A stretch of DNA of 64,000 nucleotides from Nematostella vectensis (GCF_932526225.1 NC_064040.1:2423501-2487500), one strand, 5' to 3'. Numbered from the stretch's first letter, positions 21,818 through 36,127 are shown. Notes: generated by a model from the letters alone, not told the origin. Translations and numbers: made by a program.

Positions 21818-22947
21818 CACTGGCAGTCATAGGAATAATTTAGGCAATGAATATATTATCTCCCTGCAAGCAAGTGAATGCCAGCCAAGTGAAATACAAA
21901 TAACAGAGGGGCCTCTTCTAGCAGGGAAATACATATCAGTATCCTGGGCAGAATTAAAGTGCAATACATCTCATGAAAATGTTTAAAATATGGTAGAGGG
22001 CAAGCATCAATGATTAAAAGAGTAGGTCTTGTCTCGTAAATTCTCACTCACAAAAACTATGCCACTCTAAGTGATAGAAATCATGGATTTAAAGTGGCAA
22101 AAATGAGAAATAAATATAGTGAAATTATGTGCCTCTCAAATGTGTGAAATTTTTAAGCTGTGAGATTTTTTTTATGTAGTAAGGTCTCATTTCTTTGTGA
22201 ACCAGCTATTTCTATGGGTCTTCAACTTACTTGAAACACGCCCTAGACCCACCTATACTGTCCTGAGCGACTGTCACAGTGTTTCTTCTTCCATGCAACT
22301 GCTACTTTTGACAGGTTATAGATAGGGGATTATTTAATTAGCCATTTAATAAGTTAACATAAAGAACTCCAACTGACATGACAGAAAAACCTGGAAAATA
22401 AGCAATCCTAGATAGAGAAAGAAGACACAATTTCTTACAATGGCCATTTTCAAAACACAAATAACATGATACCGAAATGCACATACCAAGATTTCCAAAT
22501 TTCAAATGACCAAATTTCAATGACACTTTTTTGCTACTACTCATAGGTTCTTAGAGAAATTTTAGATGTGAAATGAGCTTATTTAAAGTGTCATGTCATG
22601 TTTTTCCATCATGGCACTCTAATTAGCTAAAAATAACAATAGTGTGCATAAAGAATTCCAAGCCATGGTAATCTGGAACTTATTTCTGAAAGTGCTGTGA
22701 ATGCATTATGTTAGTATGAGAAATACTCTATGAATATAAAGTACTAGAAAGATCCAAAATGATGTATTAAAGTTATGTTTTATTATTTATTAAAATTTAC
22801 TCTTACACTCCACTGACCAACATGTTTACATTCTAACTACTTGGTAGCTCTCTGTACAAAGTGCTTTCACTTGGCATGGCACTGTACATGGTCATGTTTA
22901 AAGACAAGTAACTGCTTTAAATGCTCTCTTTTCGCCATTTCTCTGCC
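21818..22947. other. Convergent 3' regions of DNAJC24 and FH
   Basis: AT-rich UTR and spacer. AATAAA at 22109 on the + strand may end DNAJC24. TTTATT at 22778 and 22786 is AATAAA on the - strand and may end FH. No coding sequence is visible. Confidence 0.5.
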
Positions 22948-25900
22948 TTACTTGGGACCTAGCATATCCTCCGGCCGCACCCACTCATCAAACTGCTCAC
23001 TAGTGAGGAGGCCAAGGCTGATAGCTGCTTCCTTTAAGGTTGTGCCCTCCTTGTGTGCTTTCTTTGCAATCTTAGCTGCATTATCATAGCCCACATGTGG
23101 ATTGAGAGCTGTTACCAACATGAGGGACTCATGCAAGAGAGCACTGATGCGATCTCGGTTGGCGATGATGCCATTTACACAGTTATCCGTGAATGCAACA
23201 CATGCGTCACCTGATGGGGAAAAGGTTGACATATTAATTGGCATTAATATGTGTAATTCTGTACCTCTACTATTTTGTAGCCAGCCTTAGTACAAAGTGA
23301 CCACTAAATAGTATGGCTTCTACTACTTTTTGTAATGTATGCTTCCTTTATATAATGGTTGATTTCAAAGAAACCTCTTTCACTCCCTTTAATGGCTCAC
23401 CCATCATCCCTTCAGTCCCTCTAGTGGCTCACCCATCATCCCTATAGTGCCTCACCCATCATCCCTACAGTCCCTCTAGTGGCTCACCCATCATCCCTTC
23501 AGTCTCTATAGTGGCTCACCCATCATCCCTTCAGTCTCTATAGTGGCTCACCCATCATCCCTTCAGTCCCTCTAGTGGCTCACCCATCATCCCTTCAGTC
23601 TCTATAGTGGCTCACCCATCATCCCTTCGGTCCCTCTAGTGGCTCACCCATCATCCCTTCAGTCCCTTTAGTGGCTCACCCATCATCCCTTCAGTCCCTC
23701 TAGTGGCTCACCCATCATCCCTTTAGTCCCTCTAGTGGCTCACCCATCATCCCTTCAGTCCCTCTAGTGGCTCAACCATCATCCCCTCAGTTCCTCTAGT
23801 GGCTCACCCATCATCCCTTCGGTCCCTCTAGTGGCTCACCCATCATCCCTTCAGTCCCTCTAGTGGCTCACCAATCATCCCTTCAGTCCCTCTAATGGCT
23901 CAAACATCATCCCTTCAGTCCCTCTAGTGCCTCAACCATCATCCTTTCAGTCCCTCTAATGGCTCACCCATAATCCCTTCAGTCCCTCTAGTGGCTCACC
24001 CATCATCCCTTCAGTCCCTCTAGTGGCTCACACATCATCCCTTCAGTCTCTCTAGTGGCTCACCCATCATCCCTTCGGTCCCTCTAGTGGCTCACCCATC
24101 ATCCCTACAGTCCCTCTAGTGGCTCACCCATCATCCCTTTAGTCCCTCTAGTGGCTCACCCATCATCCCCTCAGTTCCTCTAGTGGCTCACCCATCATCC
24201 TTTCGGTCCCTCTAGTGGCTCACCCATCATCCCTTCAGTCCCTCTAGTGGCTCACCAATCATCCCTTCAGTCCCTCTAATGGCTCACCCATCATCCCTTC
24301 AGTCCCTCTAATGGCTCACCCATCATCCCTTCAGTCCATCTAGTGGCTCTCCCATCATCCCCTCAGTCCCTCTAGTGGCTCACCCATCATCCCTTCAGTC
24401 CCTCTAATGGCTCACCTATCATCCCTTCAGTCCCTCTAGTGGCTCACACATCATCCCTTCAGTCCCTCTAGTGGCTCACCCATCATCCCTTCAGTCCCTC
24501 TAGTGGCTCACCCATCATCCCTTCAGTCCCTCTAGTGGCTCACCCATCATCCCTTCAGTCTCTATAGTGGCTCACCCATCATCCCTTCAGTCTCTATAGT
24601 GGCTCACCCATAATCCCTTCAGTCCCTCTAGTGGCTCACCCATCATCCCTTCAGTCCCTCTAATGGCTCACCCATCATCCCTTCAGTCTCTCTAGTGGCT
24701 CACCCATCATCCCTTCAGTTCCTCTACTGGCTCACCCATCATCCCCTTAGTCCCTCTAGTGGCTCACCCATCATCCCTTCAGTCCCTCTAGTGGCTCAAC
24801 CATCATCCCTTCAGTTCCTCTAGTGGCTCACCCATCATCCCCTCAGTCCCTCTAATGGCTTATCCATCATCCCTTCAGTCCCTCTAGTGGCTCACCCATC
24901 ATCCCTTCAGTCCCTCTAGTGGCTCACCCATCATACCTTCAGTCCCTCTAGTGGCTCACCCATCATCCTTTCAGTCCCTCTAGTGGCTCATCCATCATCC
25001 CTTCAGTCTCTATAGTGGCTCACCCATCATCCCTTCAGTCTCTATAGTGGCTCACCCATCATCCCTTCAGTCCCTCTAGTGGCTCACCCATCATCCCTTC
25101 AGTCCCTCTAGTGGCTCACCCTTCATCCCTTCAGTCCCTCTAGTGGCTCACCCATCATCCCTTCAGTCCCTCTAGTGGCTCACCCATCATCCCTTCAGTC
25201 TCTATAGTGGCTCACCCATCATCCCTTCAGTCCCTCTAGTGGCTCACCCATCACCCTTCAGTCTCTATAGTGGCTTACCCATCAACCCTTCGGTCCCTCT
25301 AGTGGCTCACCCATCATCCCTTCAGTCCCTCTAGTGGCTCACCAATCATCCCTTCAGTCCCTCTAATGGCTCACTCATCATCCCTTCAGTCCCTCTAATG
25401 GCTCACCCATCATCCCTTCAGTCCATCTAGTGGCTCTCCCATCATCCCCTCATTCCACCTAGTGCCTCACCCATCATCCCTTCAGTCCCTCTAGTGGCTC
25501 ACCCATCATCCCTTCAGTTCCTCTAGTGGCTCACCCATCATCCCTTCAGTCCCTCTAGTGGCTCACACATCATCCCTTCAGTCCCTCTAGTGGCTCACCC
25601 ATCATCCCTTCAGTTCCTCTAGTGGCTCACCCATCATCCCTTTAGTCCCTCTAGTGGCTCACCCATCATCCCTTCAGTCCCTCTAGTGGCTCAACCATCA
25701 TCCCTTCAGTCCGTCTAATGGCTCATCCATCATACCTTCAGTCCCTCTAGTGACTCACCCATCATACCTTCAGTCCCTCTAGTGGCTCACCCATCATCCT
25801 TTCAGTCCCTCTAGTGGCTCATCCATCATCCCTTCAGTCTATAGTGGCTCAACCATCATCCCTTCAGTCTCTATAGTGGCTCACCCATCATCCCCTCAGT

Positions 25901-28900
25901 CCCTCTAGTGGCTCACCCATCATCCCTTAAGTCCCTCTAATGGCTCACCTATCATCCCTTCAGTCTCTATAGTGGCTCACCCATCATCCCTTCAGTCCCT
26001 CTAGTGGCTCACCCATCATCCCTTCAGTCTCTATAGTGGCTCACCCATCATCCCTTCGGCCCCTCTAATGGCTCACCCATAATCCCTTCAGTCCCTCTAG
26101 TGGCTCACCCATCATCCTTTCAGTCCCTCTAGTGGCTCACACATCATCCCTTCAGTCCCTCTAGTGGCTCACCCATCATCCCTTCAGTCCCTCTAGTGGC
26201 TCACCCATCATCCCTTCAGTCCCTCTAGTGGCTCACCCATCATCCCTTAAGTCTCTATAGTGGCTCACCCATCATCCCTTTAGTCCCTCTAGTGGCTCAC
26301 CCATCATCCCTTCAGTCCCTCTAGTGGCTCAACCATCATCCCTTCAGTCCGTCTAATGGCTCATCCATCATCCCTTCAGTCCCTCTAGTGACTCACCCAT
26401 CATACCTTCAGTCCCTCTAGTGGCTCACCCATCATCCTTTCAGTCCCTCTAGTGGCTCATCCATCATCCCTCCAGTCTATAGTGGCTCAACCATCATCCC
26501 TTCAGTCTCTATAGTGGCTCACCCATCATCCCCTCAGTCCCTCTAGTGGCTCACCCATCATCCCTTCAGTCCCTCTAATGGCTCACCTATCATCCCTTCA
26601 GTCCCTCTAGTGGCTCACACATCATCCCTTCAGTCCCTCTAGTGGCTCACCCATCATCCCTTCAGTCCCTCTAGTGGCTCACCCATCATCCCTTCAGTCC
26701 CTCTAGTGGCTCACCCATCATCCCTTCAGTCTCTATAGTGGCTCACCCATCATCCCTTCAGTCTCTATAGTGGCTCACCCATAATCCCTTCAGTCCCTCT
26801 AGTGGCTCACCCATCATCCCTTCAGTCCCTCTAATGGCTCACCCATCATCCCTTCAGTCCCTCTAGTGGCTCACACATCATCCCTTCAGTCCCTCTAGTG
26901 GCTCACCCATCATCCCTTCAGTCCCTCTAGTGGCTCACCCATCATCCCTTCAGTCTCTATAGTGGCTCACCCATCATCCCTTCGGTCCCTCTAGTGGCTC
27001 ACCCATCATCCCTTCGGTCCCTCTAGTGGCTCACCCATCATCCCTTCAGTCTCTATAGTGGCTCACCCATCATCCCTTCAGTCCCTCTAGTGGCTCACCC
27101 ATCATCCCTTCACTCCCTCTAATGGCTCACTCATCATCTTTTCAGTCCCTCTAATGGCTCACCCATCATCCCTTCAGTCTCTATAGTGGCTCAACCATCA
27201 TCCCTTCAGTCCCTCTAAAGGCTCACCCTTCATCCCTTTGGTCACTCTAATGGCTCACCCATCATCCCTTCAGTCCCTCTAGTAGCTCACCTATTAGTCT
27301 TGTGGACTGGAGTACATTTCTAACTATCATGGGCTTGAACACGTTCAGCTCAAAGTGACCATTGCTCCCACCGACAGAGACAGCGGTCTGGTTGCCAATC
27401 ACTTGGGCGGCTACCATGGTGATTGCCTCACACTGGGTTGGATTGACTTTCCCTTTGTATAAACATGTTAGACATTGATCAGAGCTATCATTATCACCAC
27501 TATCATAGCATGCTTGCAGGCTTTTTATGTTTTATGGAAAACATTCCACCCCTCCCTCTTACTATCTCGCTTGCCCGTGAGACTGTACTTATCCAAAAAT
27601 CCAACAAAAGATGATAGCAGCTGGTTAGCCAATGGGTCAGGTTTCGTGATAAACACCATTTACTGTCTGCAAGCAGACTAAATTTTTCAATCATTGCCAT
27701 TTTATCAGCAACATCATTTTTGTCAGGTTACAGTATCATCATCACAATCATTTTATTCCTTTTTAAAGTTTACAGGTTTTACCAAATTCAATTTCATGCA
27801 AAGTTGTACCATCACCCCTCTGTTAATGAGGGATAATTTTCTGAAACCACAAATAATGAAGAAAAAAACTCAAGAAAATGTTGAACAGAAAAAACCCTTT
27901 GAACCTCACCTATGTACCATATCAGTGGCATTAGGGTCAGGGTCTCAGCTAATCTTGCCACCCAATGAATGGTTGATGAGTGTTTTATGGTGGTAATTTT
28001 TACCTGGCATAATACTACTCCCTGGTTCATTTTCTGGGAGCTGGAGCTCTCCCAGGCCACATCTTGGACCTGATCCCAGGAACCTCACATCATTTGCAAT
28101 CTTCATAAGGCTGCATGCAATGACATTCAGAGCTCCATGCAGTTCAACCATGGCATCATGTGCTGCTAGACCTTCAAACTTGTTAGGATTACTGAAAAGA
28201 CATGGAAAAATTTTATAGTACTGTCACCCAAAAAGGAGAGGTCTGACAGGGTTTATTATCCCTACCTGGTGAAGGGAAGCTTAGTGTACTCTGCAATTTT
28301 GGCTGAGACTTTTTCAGCAAATCCAATACGGGTATTGAGTCCTGTTCCTACTGCAGTCCCTCCAATAGCCAGCTCATACACCCTCGGCATGCACACTTGC
28401 ACTCGAGCAATGCCATTTTCAATCTGCTTCACATAACCACTAAACTCTTGGCCTAGGGTAAGAGGCGTGGCATCCTACAGGGAAATACACCAGCTCATAT
28501 AGAATAGGAAAATACTGTAAGGTGTACTGTACACATACATACTCTTACACAAATACATTTCACTACCTGGTTGCACACAAAGTGAACCAGGGCAGTGTCA
28601 ACTCCTTGAATTCAAGTGTCTTTGTTCATATTTTATAAGTCTTATAACACTTTCCCATTTAAAAATGTACTTTCCCATTTAAATGTGTACTTTTGCGAGA
28701 GCATTGTTTTCACGTCCTCAAAACGCGGGTCAACCAATCAGAGACCGTCACTTCAATAGCCTTAATTCAACGCGTCTGGAGAACGCCAGTCAGCCAATGA
28801 AATGATCTTGAAATTTGAGCCTTCGTGATTCCGCGTTCTTCCACGCGACTTGACCAATCACACGGAATCATTCTTATCCCGCAAAAAGGGCAATACAAAT

Positions 28901-31900
28901 AGCCTTCTGTCAACAGATGCAGATTGCCGGTGATAACGATAATTAACGCGGACTAGGGGTCAGAAGAGATCAAATGGAGAAGATGACTTTAGAAAATAAA
29001 AGGAGTAGCCTTACATCTTCAAAACTACGTATAGTACTCGAACTTTAACAAGTCATTAAACAAGCTATTTCTAAAACCAACACCAAGGGCACTCGAATTG
29101 GCTTACCCTAGTAATGACCTTTTTCTTCTTTGCACAGCTCTCCCAGAATCTCTTTTCGCTATACCAAATATGTCATGTCTTTCTGTGAACAATTCACCAA
29201 GTGGATATTTTTAGTGTTCCCAGGTCGGACTAATCATACTTGATCTCAATGAACCAAAGACTTGTGATGGCGCGAAACGAAATTGGCGCCCTTTTAGTCC
29301 CGTTGGCTCGAACACGGCTGTGTCCAGCCCAAATTTGTCTGCCATCCAAATCAAATATTGTTCTTTTTGCCATCGGTTTCATCCAAGAATGACCCATTCG
29401 TATTGTTCTCATTATAAAAAGATGCAGGAGAGAAATCTTCTAGCTCACGCTGCACATGATGCCGTGTAACACGAGATCTCAGGGTATGGAATGAATTGAT
29501 AAACAATTTACTGTTTCAACAGATTCGGATTATACAGCAAATCAAAGTGCGTTTTCGAACGCAGAACGTGCAATCTGTAATATAGGTGAACTCGAAAAAT
29601 ACCATCGTGTTTCGAAGCAATCACATACGGAAAACCCCTTTAATAAAGCAAACCTCTAACTACTGAAACATCTCACCGAAACGTGAAAGAGGAAGATAGT
29701 ATACAACATCATCATTTATTGCAAGGAGAACGAATAAAAGCCAATCACATTCCCAATCAGTGCGTTTGCAGACGCAACGAGTGTCTAGGATCGATTTACA
29801 AAGCTACATAGGCATGGAAAGCCGGTAAAAATTTTAGTGTACTATGTATCTAAAGTGACTAGCCTTTAAACAATATATCGGCGTTTTCTTACTTTGTAAG
29901 TCAAGCACGCAAAATGTTTTGTTCATTTCACAGAGATCGGACATAGCCATGCGTTATACTTCTCGATAGACACTCAAGAGTAGGCTTTGAAAACAAACCG
30001 GAAACTGTGCGTTTTAAAGACGCAGGCTAGTCAATAGTGTGAAAGAATCTAATTTTCGGTACGAGAAACACATTATGACGTTTGTAATTGGTTGTTAGAA
30101 GACGAGGTTGATACAACTTTCTTATTCAAACATCAAAAGCAAGCTGTTATAAGTTGATTTACGTCTAGTTATGTGCTTTAGGAAAGCACCCGACTCCGGG
30201 ACAGATGGAGCACCAAAGGTTGAGCTCTCTGTTGGTGGTCATATGATATGATTAAAAAACTGCCATCTTGTAAGCTAGGAGATAAGGCCCGAACAAACCG
30301 GAAAGTGTGCGTTTTAAAGACGCAGGCTAGTCAATAGTGTAGAAGAATCTAATTTTCGGTACAAGAAACACATGGCGCTTGTAATTGCTTGTAAGAACAT
30401 GATATAATTTTTCTTGTTCAAACATCAAAGCAAGCTGTTATTAGTTGATTTATAGTTGATTTACGTCTTTAAAGCTAGTTATGTGCTTTTGGTTTGCTTA
30501 ATTTTGGGTATAAGTTCATAATATTTCCTACATTCATGTCACCTTCCTGGGTTTACATTCAAAGTAGTGGACTACAATTTATTTCATTGAGCATTTTTGT
30601 CTATAGTTTGGTGAGCTTGAGTATAAGCAGGGTATAAATAACAATGTCAAGTAATTTATCCCTTAGGATAAAACCAATCGCATGTCTATTAGTGCGTTCG
30701 AAAATGCAACGGTCTAGATATTCATGCAAGCACGAGATCAAGAGGCAGATATAGGCATGGAAAGCCAGTGAAAATATTATATCCTCCCAAACTTTAAACA
30801 CCGCCAGATTACTATTTTCCAAAAGTAGTTGTTTATCCGAGAACTAGACATTTTGTTGCCAATAAACAGTGAACAATACGCTCTGAGAATAAAGCCGATG
30901 TTCTGGGATGTTGGCGCGTTCTAGAGACCCCTTTTAGGGGTAGCGATGAGTAAGTTCGAGATTTGCCGAGGCGCCGAGACCGCGTTTTAGAATCCGAGCC
31001 CGAGACTTTAAGTCAAATTTCGGAATCCGTGTCCGAGCTTTTACTAGCTTGTGTTCGGACATCAGATAACTTGCTCGAGGTATGTCATAAACATTAGTTG
31101 AAAAAGAATAGCTAGAGCGGAAAGGCTTAAGACTCGAGACTCGAAAAAGAGGGAAACCCTTAGCAGTAACAACATAAAACAGATCGCGTTTAACAGAGAC
31201 TCCGAGAACGTGGTACAAAAAGAGGCTCCAAGATCCTAAAATGTCGTGGGGAAAAACGAGACTTCGAGACTTCCGTAAAAACGCCGAGATTCCGAGACTT
31301 TGCGAAATTTTTGCGAGATTTTCGAAATTTTAAGGTACCCATCGTTACCCCTTACGTATATTACAGATTGCACGTTCTTTTTGCAATTGGTTCCCTCCAA
31401 GAATGACCCATTCGTATTGTTCTCATTATAAAAAGATCTTCTAGCTCACGCTGCACATGATGCCGTGTAACACAAGATCTCAGGGTATGGAATGAATTGA
31501 TAAACAATTTGCCGTTGTTGCAATTAAATATTGACAGATTCTGATTATACAGCAAATCAAAACGTAGCAAGTGCGTTTTCGAACGCAGAAACGTACAATC
31601 TGTAATATAGGTGAACTCGAAAAATACCATCATGTTTCGAAGCAACCACAACTTGAGTAAATAGCCGCGGGTATATGTGCTGGGGCTCCCACGTGCTAAC
31701 TTTGTCAAGTTGAAAAAATGTAACACCAAGCTGTAATATCCGACTGTCCCTATGCATGAATCTACGATACTGTAGGATGATAATAGGCCAAATTCTTTTA
31801 AACAGATTATCTGTTCAAATCTTTTGATTTTTCTCTAGAATTATATTGATGCGCTCTTTTGCTCGACTGGTGCTTGGAATGCTTGTGTGCAAAGAGCAAA

Positions 31901-34900
31901 GCTCCCTAGCTCGGGCCTTATCTCCTAGCTTACAAGATAGCAGTTTGTTAATCATATCATATGACCACCAACAGAGAGCTCAACCTTTGGTGCTCCATCT
32001 GTCCCGGAGTCGGGTGCTTTCCCAAAGCACATAACTAGACGTAAATCAACTTATAACAGCTTGCTTTTGATGTTTGAATAAGAAAGTTTTATCAACCTCG
32101 TCTTCTAGCAACCAATTACAAACGCCATAATGTGTTTCTCGTACCGAAAATTAGATTCTTTCACACTATTGACTAGCCTGCGTCTTTAAAACGCACAGTT
32201 TCCGGTTTGTTTTCAAAGCCTACTCTTGAGTGTCTATTGAGAAGAAAATATAACGCATGGCTATGTCCAATCTCTGTGAAATGAAGAAAACATTTTGCTT
32301 GCTTGACTTACAAAGTAAGAAAACGCCGATATATTGTTTAAAGGCTAGTCACTTTAGATACATAGTACACTAAAATTTTTACCGGCTTTCCATGCCTATG
32401 TATCTTTGTAAATCGATCCTAGACACTCGTTGCGTCTGCAAACGCACTGATTGGGAATGTGATTGGCTTTTATTCGTTCTCCTTGTAATAAATGATGATG
32501 TTGTATACTATCTTCCTCTTTCACGTTTCGGTGAGATGTTTCAGTAGTTAGAGGTTTGCTTTATTAAAGGGGTTTTTCGTATGTGGTTGCTTCGAAACAC
32601 GGTGGTATTTTTCGAGTTCACCTATATTACAGATTGCACGTTCTACGTTCGAAAACGCACTTTGATTTGCTGTATAATCCGAATCTGTTGAAACAGTAAA
32701 TTGTTTATCAATTCATTCCATACCCTGAGATCTCGTGTTACACGGCATCATGTGCAGCGTGAGCTAGAAGATTTCTCTCCTGCATCTTTTTATAATGAGA
32801 ACAATACGAATGGGTCATTCTTGGATGAAACCGATGGCAAAAAGAACAATATTTGATTTGGATGGCAGACAAATTTGGGCTGGACACAGCCGTGTTCGAG
32901 CCAACGGGACTAAAAGGGCGCCAATTTCGTTTCGCGCCATCACAAGTCTTTGGTTCATTGAGATCAAGTATGATTAGTCCGACCTGGGAACACTAAAAAT
33001 ACCCACTTGGTGAATTGTTCACAGAAAGACATGACATATTTGGTATAGCGAAAAGAGATTCTGGGAGAGCTGTGCAAAGAAGAAAAAGGTCATTACTAGG
33101 GTAAGCCAATTCGAGTGTCCTTGGTGTTGGTTTTAGAAATAGCTTGTTTAATGACTTGTTAAAGTTCGGGTACTATACGTAGTTTTGAAGGCTACTCCTT
33201 TTATTTTCTAAAGTCATCTTCTCCATTTGATCTCTTCTGACCCCTAGTCCGCGTTAATTATCGTTATCACCGGCAATCTGCATCTGTTGACAGAAGGCTA
33301 TTTGTATTGCCCTTTTTGCGGGATAAGAATGATTCAGTGTGATTGGTCAGGTCGCGTGGAAGAACGCGGAATCACGAAGGCTCAAATTTCAAGATCATTT
33401 CATTGGCTGACTGGCGTTTTCCAGACGCGTTGAATTAAGGCTATTGAAGTGACGGTCTCTGATTGGTTGACCCGCGGTTTGAGGATGTGAAAACAACGCT
33501 CTCGCAAAAGTACACATTTAAATGGGAAAGTACATTTTTAAATGGGAAAGTGTTTTATATGAATAGGGGGTGGGAAACTATCAGCCCAACCTCTGGTTGT
33601 GGATACCTGGGTGTGTGTCCGTCCAATCTTGATGATGTCTTTGAACTCTTTGGCCTTGGCATCTAGAGCACCATGAAGTTTTTTCAGCCCTGGCAACAGT
33701 CGCTCGTGAACTTCAATTGCACAAGCCACATGCATGGCAGTTGGGAATGTGTCATTGGAACTCTAACAGAAACGATACAAAAAGATAAGGAAAATGGACA
33801 TTTGTAGCAAAACTGAACATACATGTGACCCCTCTATGGAATGGAATGCATGTAGTAGGGGAATGTGTCATTGAACTCCTGAGAAAATGACACAGGTAGA
33901 TAAGCTCTTTATTTGGTAGAAAAAAGCCTAAATAGAATACCCCTTTTCTACATCTCTTGGCGTCTCAATATAAAGAAAACATTGGTACATGGAGGAGTTG
34001 GGGAACATTTTCATCAATGTGCAATTCCAAATGCAAAAAAAAAATGAAAAATGAAATGAAAATGAGACAATCAATAAAAAAACTTGGTTAATTGGCTTTT
34101 TTTTTTTAATTAGACGTGCAACTTTCCTGGGCACTATACCTGACTCTTGTTGACATGGTCGTTTGGATGAACAGGTTTCTTGGAGCCCATCTCACCTCCC
34201 ATCAGCTCTATGGCTCTGTTGCTGATCACCTCATTGACATTCATGTTGGATTGAGTCCCTGAGCCTGTCTGCCATACGACCAGCGGGAAATGATCCTTCA
34301 GCTTGCCACTTATCACCTACAAACAAGAGTAAGATAATAATAATGATAATGAAAACAGTAACAGTATTGGTATTGGTAACAGTAACAAAGCGATAATGGT
34401 ATTTATAATTTCTAAAAGGTTATATAGATTTATGTCAGCAACCACTTTATGATGTTGGTGGTGATGATAAAATAATAATAAATTAATTAAGAGGTAAGAG
34501 GTAATAAGAGGTAAGAAAATAATAATAGTTATGCTAAGGGTAACACTAATGGCAGATAACTAGATTTCTGCAAATGAGGAGGCAAAAGGTAACTTGATGG
34601 ATGCAGCATGTTGATATTATCATGTTTTTTATTATTTTTTTTTTGTCTAGTTTCCTTTTTCCCAAGTACACTCTAGCATTTTAAACTTTCCGCATACTTC
34701 CATACTCCTAAACAGGGTGTGAAAATTGTATGTTTTTTTTTGTCCTAAATAGGGTATGTTTTTGATGGCGGATCCCCTGTACCCAAACAAGGTATAGGAC
34801 ATAATTCTGGTAATCCTCACCTCATCTGCTGCTCTCATGATGTTGTCAGCCACAGGCCCATCCAAACCAAACTCTTTGTTCACCTCGGCAGCCGCCTTCT

Positions 34901-36127
34901 TTAGATACCCAAAAGCTCTGATCACTGGGAACTATCAGCAAATATACATAAAAGCTAGAGGCTAAAATCAGTATCACACCCAGGCCCATACCCAGGGGGG
35001 GTGCAGTTGTGCGAACTCACCCCCCACAATGGCCGAAGGTCCAATTTCGGTTCTCAATAGACGTGCTATTTGTAGACAAATCTATAAAGCATATGCTAGA
35101 TCACTCTGGTATGTAGCCTAGTCCAACAATAAACGTCCGGGTGAGATACTGCAAAGGCATAAAAAAATCCCTTTTTGTTTTTTTCAGGAGTTCAGATTGT
35201 TATCAGAGAACTCACTCCCCCCCCCCCCCCCCCCCTCCAGAAAATTAGGTGACAGAGTGAGAACAGTTACTGCTACTCAAATTTGCATCAAATTTGAGCT
35301 ATAGGCTCAATCCACTGATGTAACTGAGGTTTTCTCTTACCGGCATTTTCTCACTCTCATCTCCAATAGGGAAGTTGTGCTTTGATCTTGCTGTCTGAGC
35401 TCCATAGTACTTCTCAGAGGGAACCTCAATCTCCCCAAAGCTGTCGGTCTCAATACGTGTAGCCTACAAAATAATCATGTGAGATACTGAGTATCCAAGC
35501 ATGGACATCCTATACCATTCTTGTGATTCAAACTCTACCGAAGTGTTGGTTCTTAAATAAAATAAACCATATAATCTCATTACTTTCAACCCCCTCCCCC
35601 TCCTCCCTGAAAATGCTTGTGGCCAAAAATAACAAAAGCTAGTTCCTGGAGAACGAACAAAATAGATTTTGCACGAGATTTCTTTTCACAGGTATTATAA
35701 TAATTAGCAAATTTAATGTTTAACCCCAAAACATGACTTGATGCTTTTGCATGCATTGCCATGATTTCAAAATCGACTAATCTTTTGAGCAGAAATGACA
35801 GCCATCAAGAAGCTCTCCTTTCGTTTTTTTAGTGTCCATTAACAGATACAGTATGGTACAATTTTTTTACAAAAGCATGAAAATAAAATAAAAAATATAT
35901 ACAAAAATAACCCAAACTGACCACGTGTACAAAACTGAACACATTCAAGAAATCCAAACAAGCGCCTTGAGAAAAACCCATGCCACTTGAAAATTTCCTG
36001 CGTAGTCCGCGAAACCTACCATTGCACGAACAAGGCTGAGGCTTGCTCGGTTGGTGTAGATAGCTGGTCCTGTTAGTCTAGTTAAGGGTCGGGCAGTCCG
36101 TAATACAGCACAAAGTCTGTACGCCAT
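22948..36127 (-). CDS. FH: Fumarate hydratase (class II fumarase), complete
   Basis: Nine exons in transcript order: 36127-36020 (ATG), 35463-35341, 34931-34821, 34316-34140, 33762-33607, 28474-28266, 28191-28004, 27452-27291, 23210-22948 (TAA). Total 1,497 bp, 498 residues with phases that close (human 510). Residues 1-36 are Arg-rich without acids, a mitochondrial presequence. The catalytic body is intact: [60 protein letters not shown] and the superfamily signature [11 protein letters not shown], whose Gly codon is split by intron 7. The C-terminus EDMLGPK matches animal enzymes. FH hydrates fumarate to malate in the TCA cycle, with a cytosolic/nuclear pool in DNA repair. An in-frame ATG at 36178 would mask the presequence. 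Introns 5 and 8 carry a giant palindrome and a giant minisatellite. Confidence 0.97.
23385..27290 (-). repeat. 3.9 kb minisatellite, 32-bp unit, fused to the FH exon 8 donor
   Basis: About 122 copies of a 32-bp unit: on the + strand TGGCTCACCCATCATCCCTT followed by CAGTCCCTCTAG. On the transcribed strand every intact unit contains GATGG|GTGAGCC. The first unit is fused to the authentic exon 8 end and donor (ATAG|GTGAGC at 27291/27290). Variant classes (CTCTATAG, CCCTCTAA) recur in blocks, so higher-order duplications have occurred. It fills nearly all of intron 8. Confidence 0.95.
28625..33564. mobile_element. 4.9 kb near-perfect palindrome in FH intron 5
   Basis: Left arm 28625-30293 and right arm 31911-33564 (about 1.65 kb each) are inverse copies with rare substitutions and short indels. 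Examples are AACGCGGGTCAACCAATCAG against its complement at about 33470, and the outer ends TATAACACTTTCCCATT/AATGGGAAAGTGTTTTATA. The 1.6 kb spacer (30294-31910) itself contains a direct partial copy of 29985-30185 (at 30294-30490) and of about 29380-29630 (at 31380-31645). A 60-codon frame starting [18 protein letters not shown] is identical in translation in both arms (29412-29230 and 32795-32977). No transposase or reverse transcriptase is recognisable. Confidence 0.85.
34978..35270 (+). mobile_element. Interspersed repeat with C-run (copy 2)
   Basis: It contains CAGGCCCATACCCAGGGGGG, then GTTCTCAATAGACGTGCTAT, and a C-run at 35217-35236. The first part matches the complement of 20660-20793. 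It lies in FH intron 2. Confidence 0.5.

Noticed and set aside
23385..27290. CRISPR-like direct repeats
   Set aside because: Units are contiguous with no unique spacers, and the host is an animal; this is a minisatellite.
29230..29412. 60-codon frame in the palindrome arm as a host gene
   Set aside because: Identical frame in both arms of a repeat, short and without motif; more likely part of a mobile element, though noted as a feature of the palindrome.
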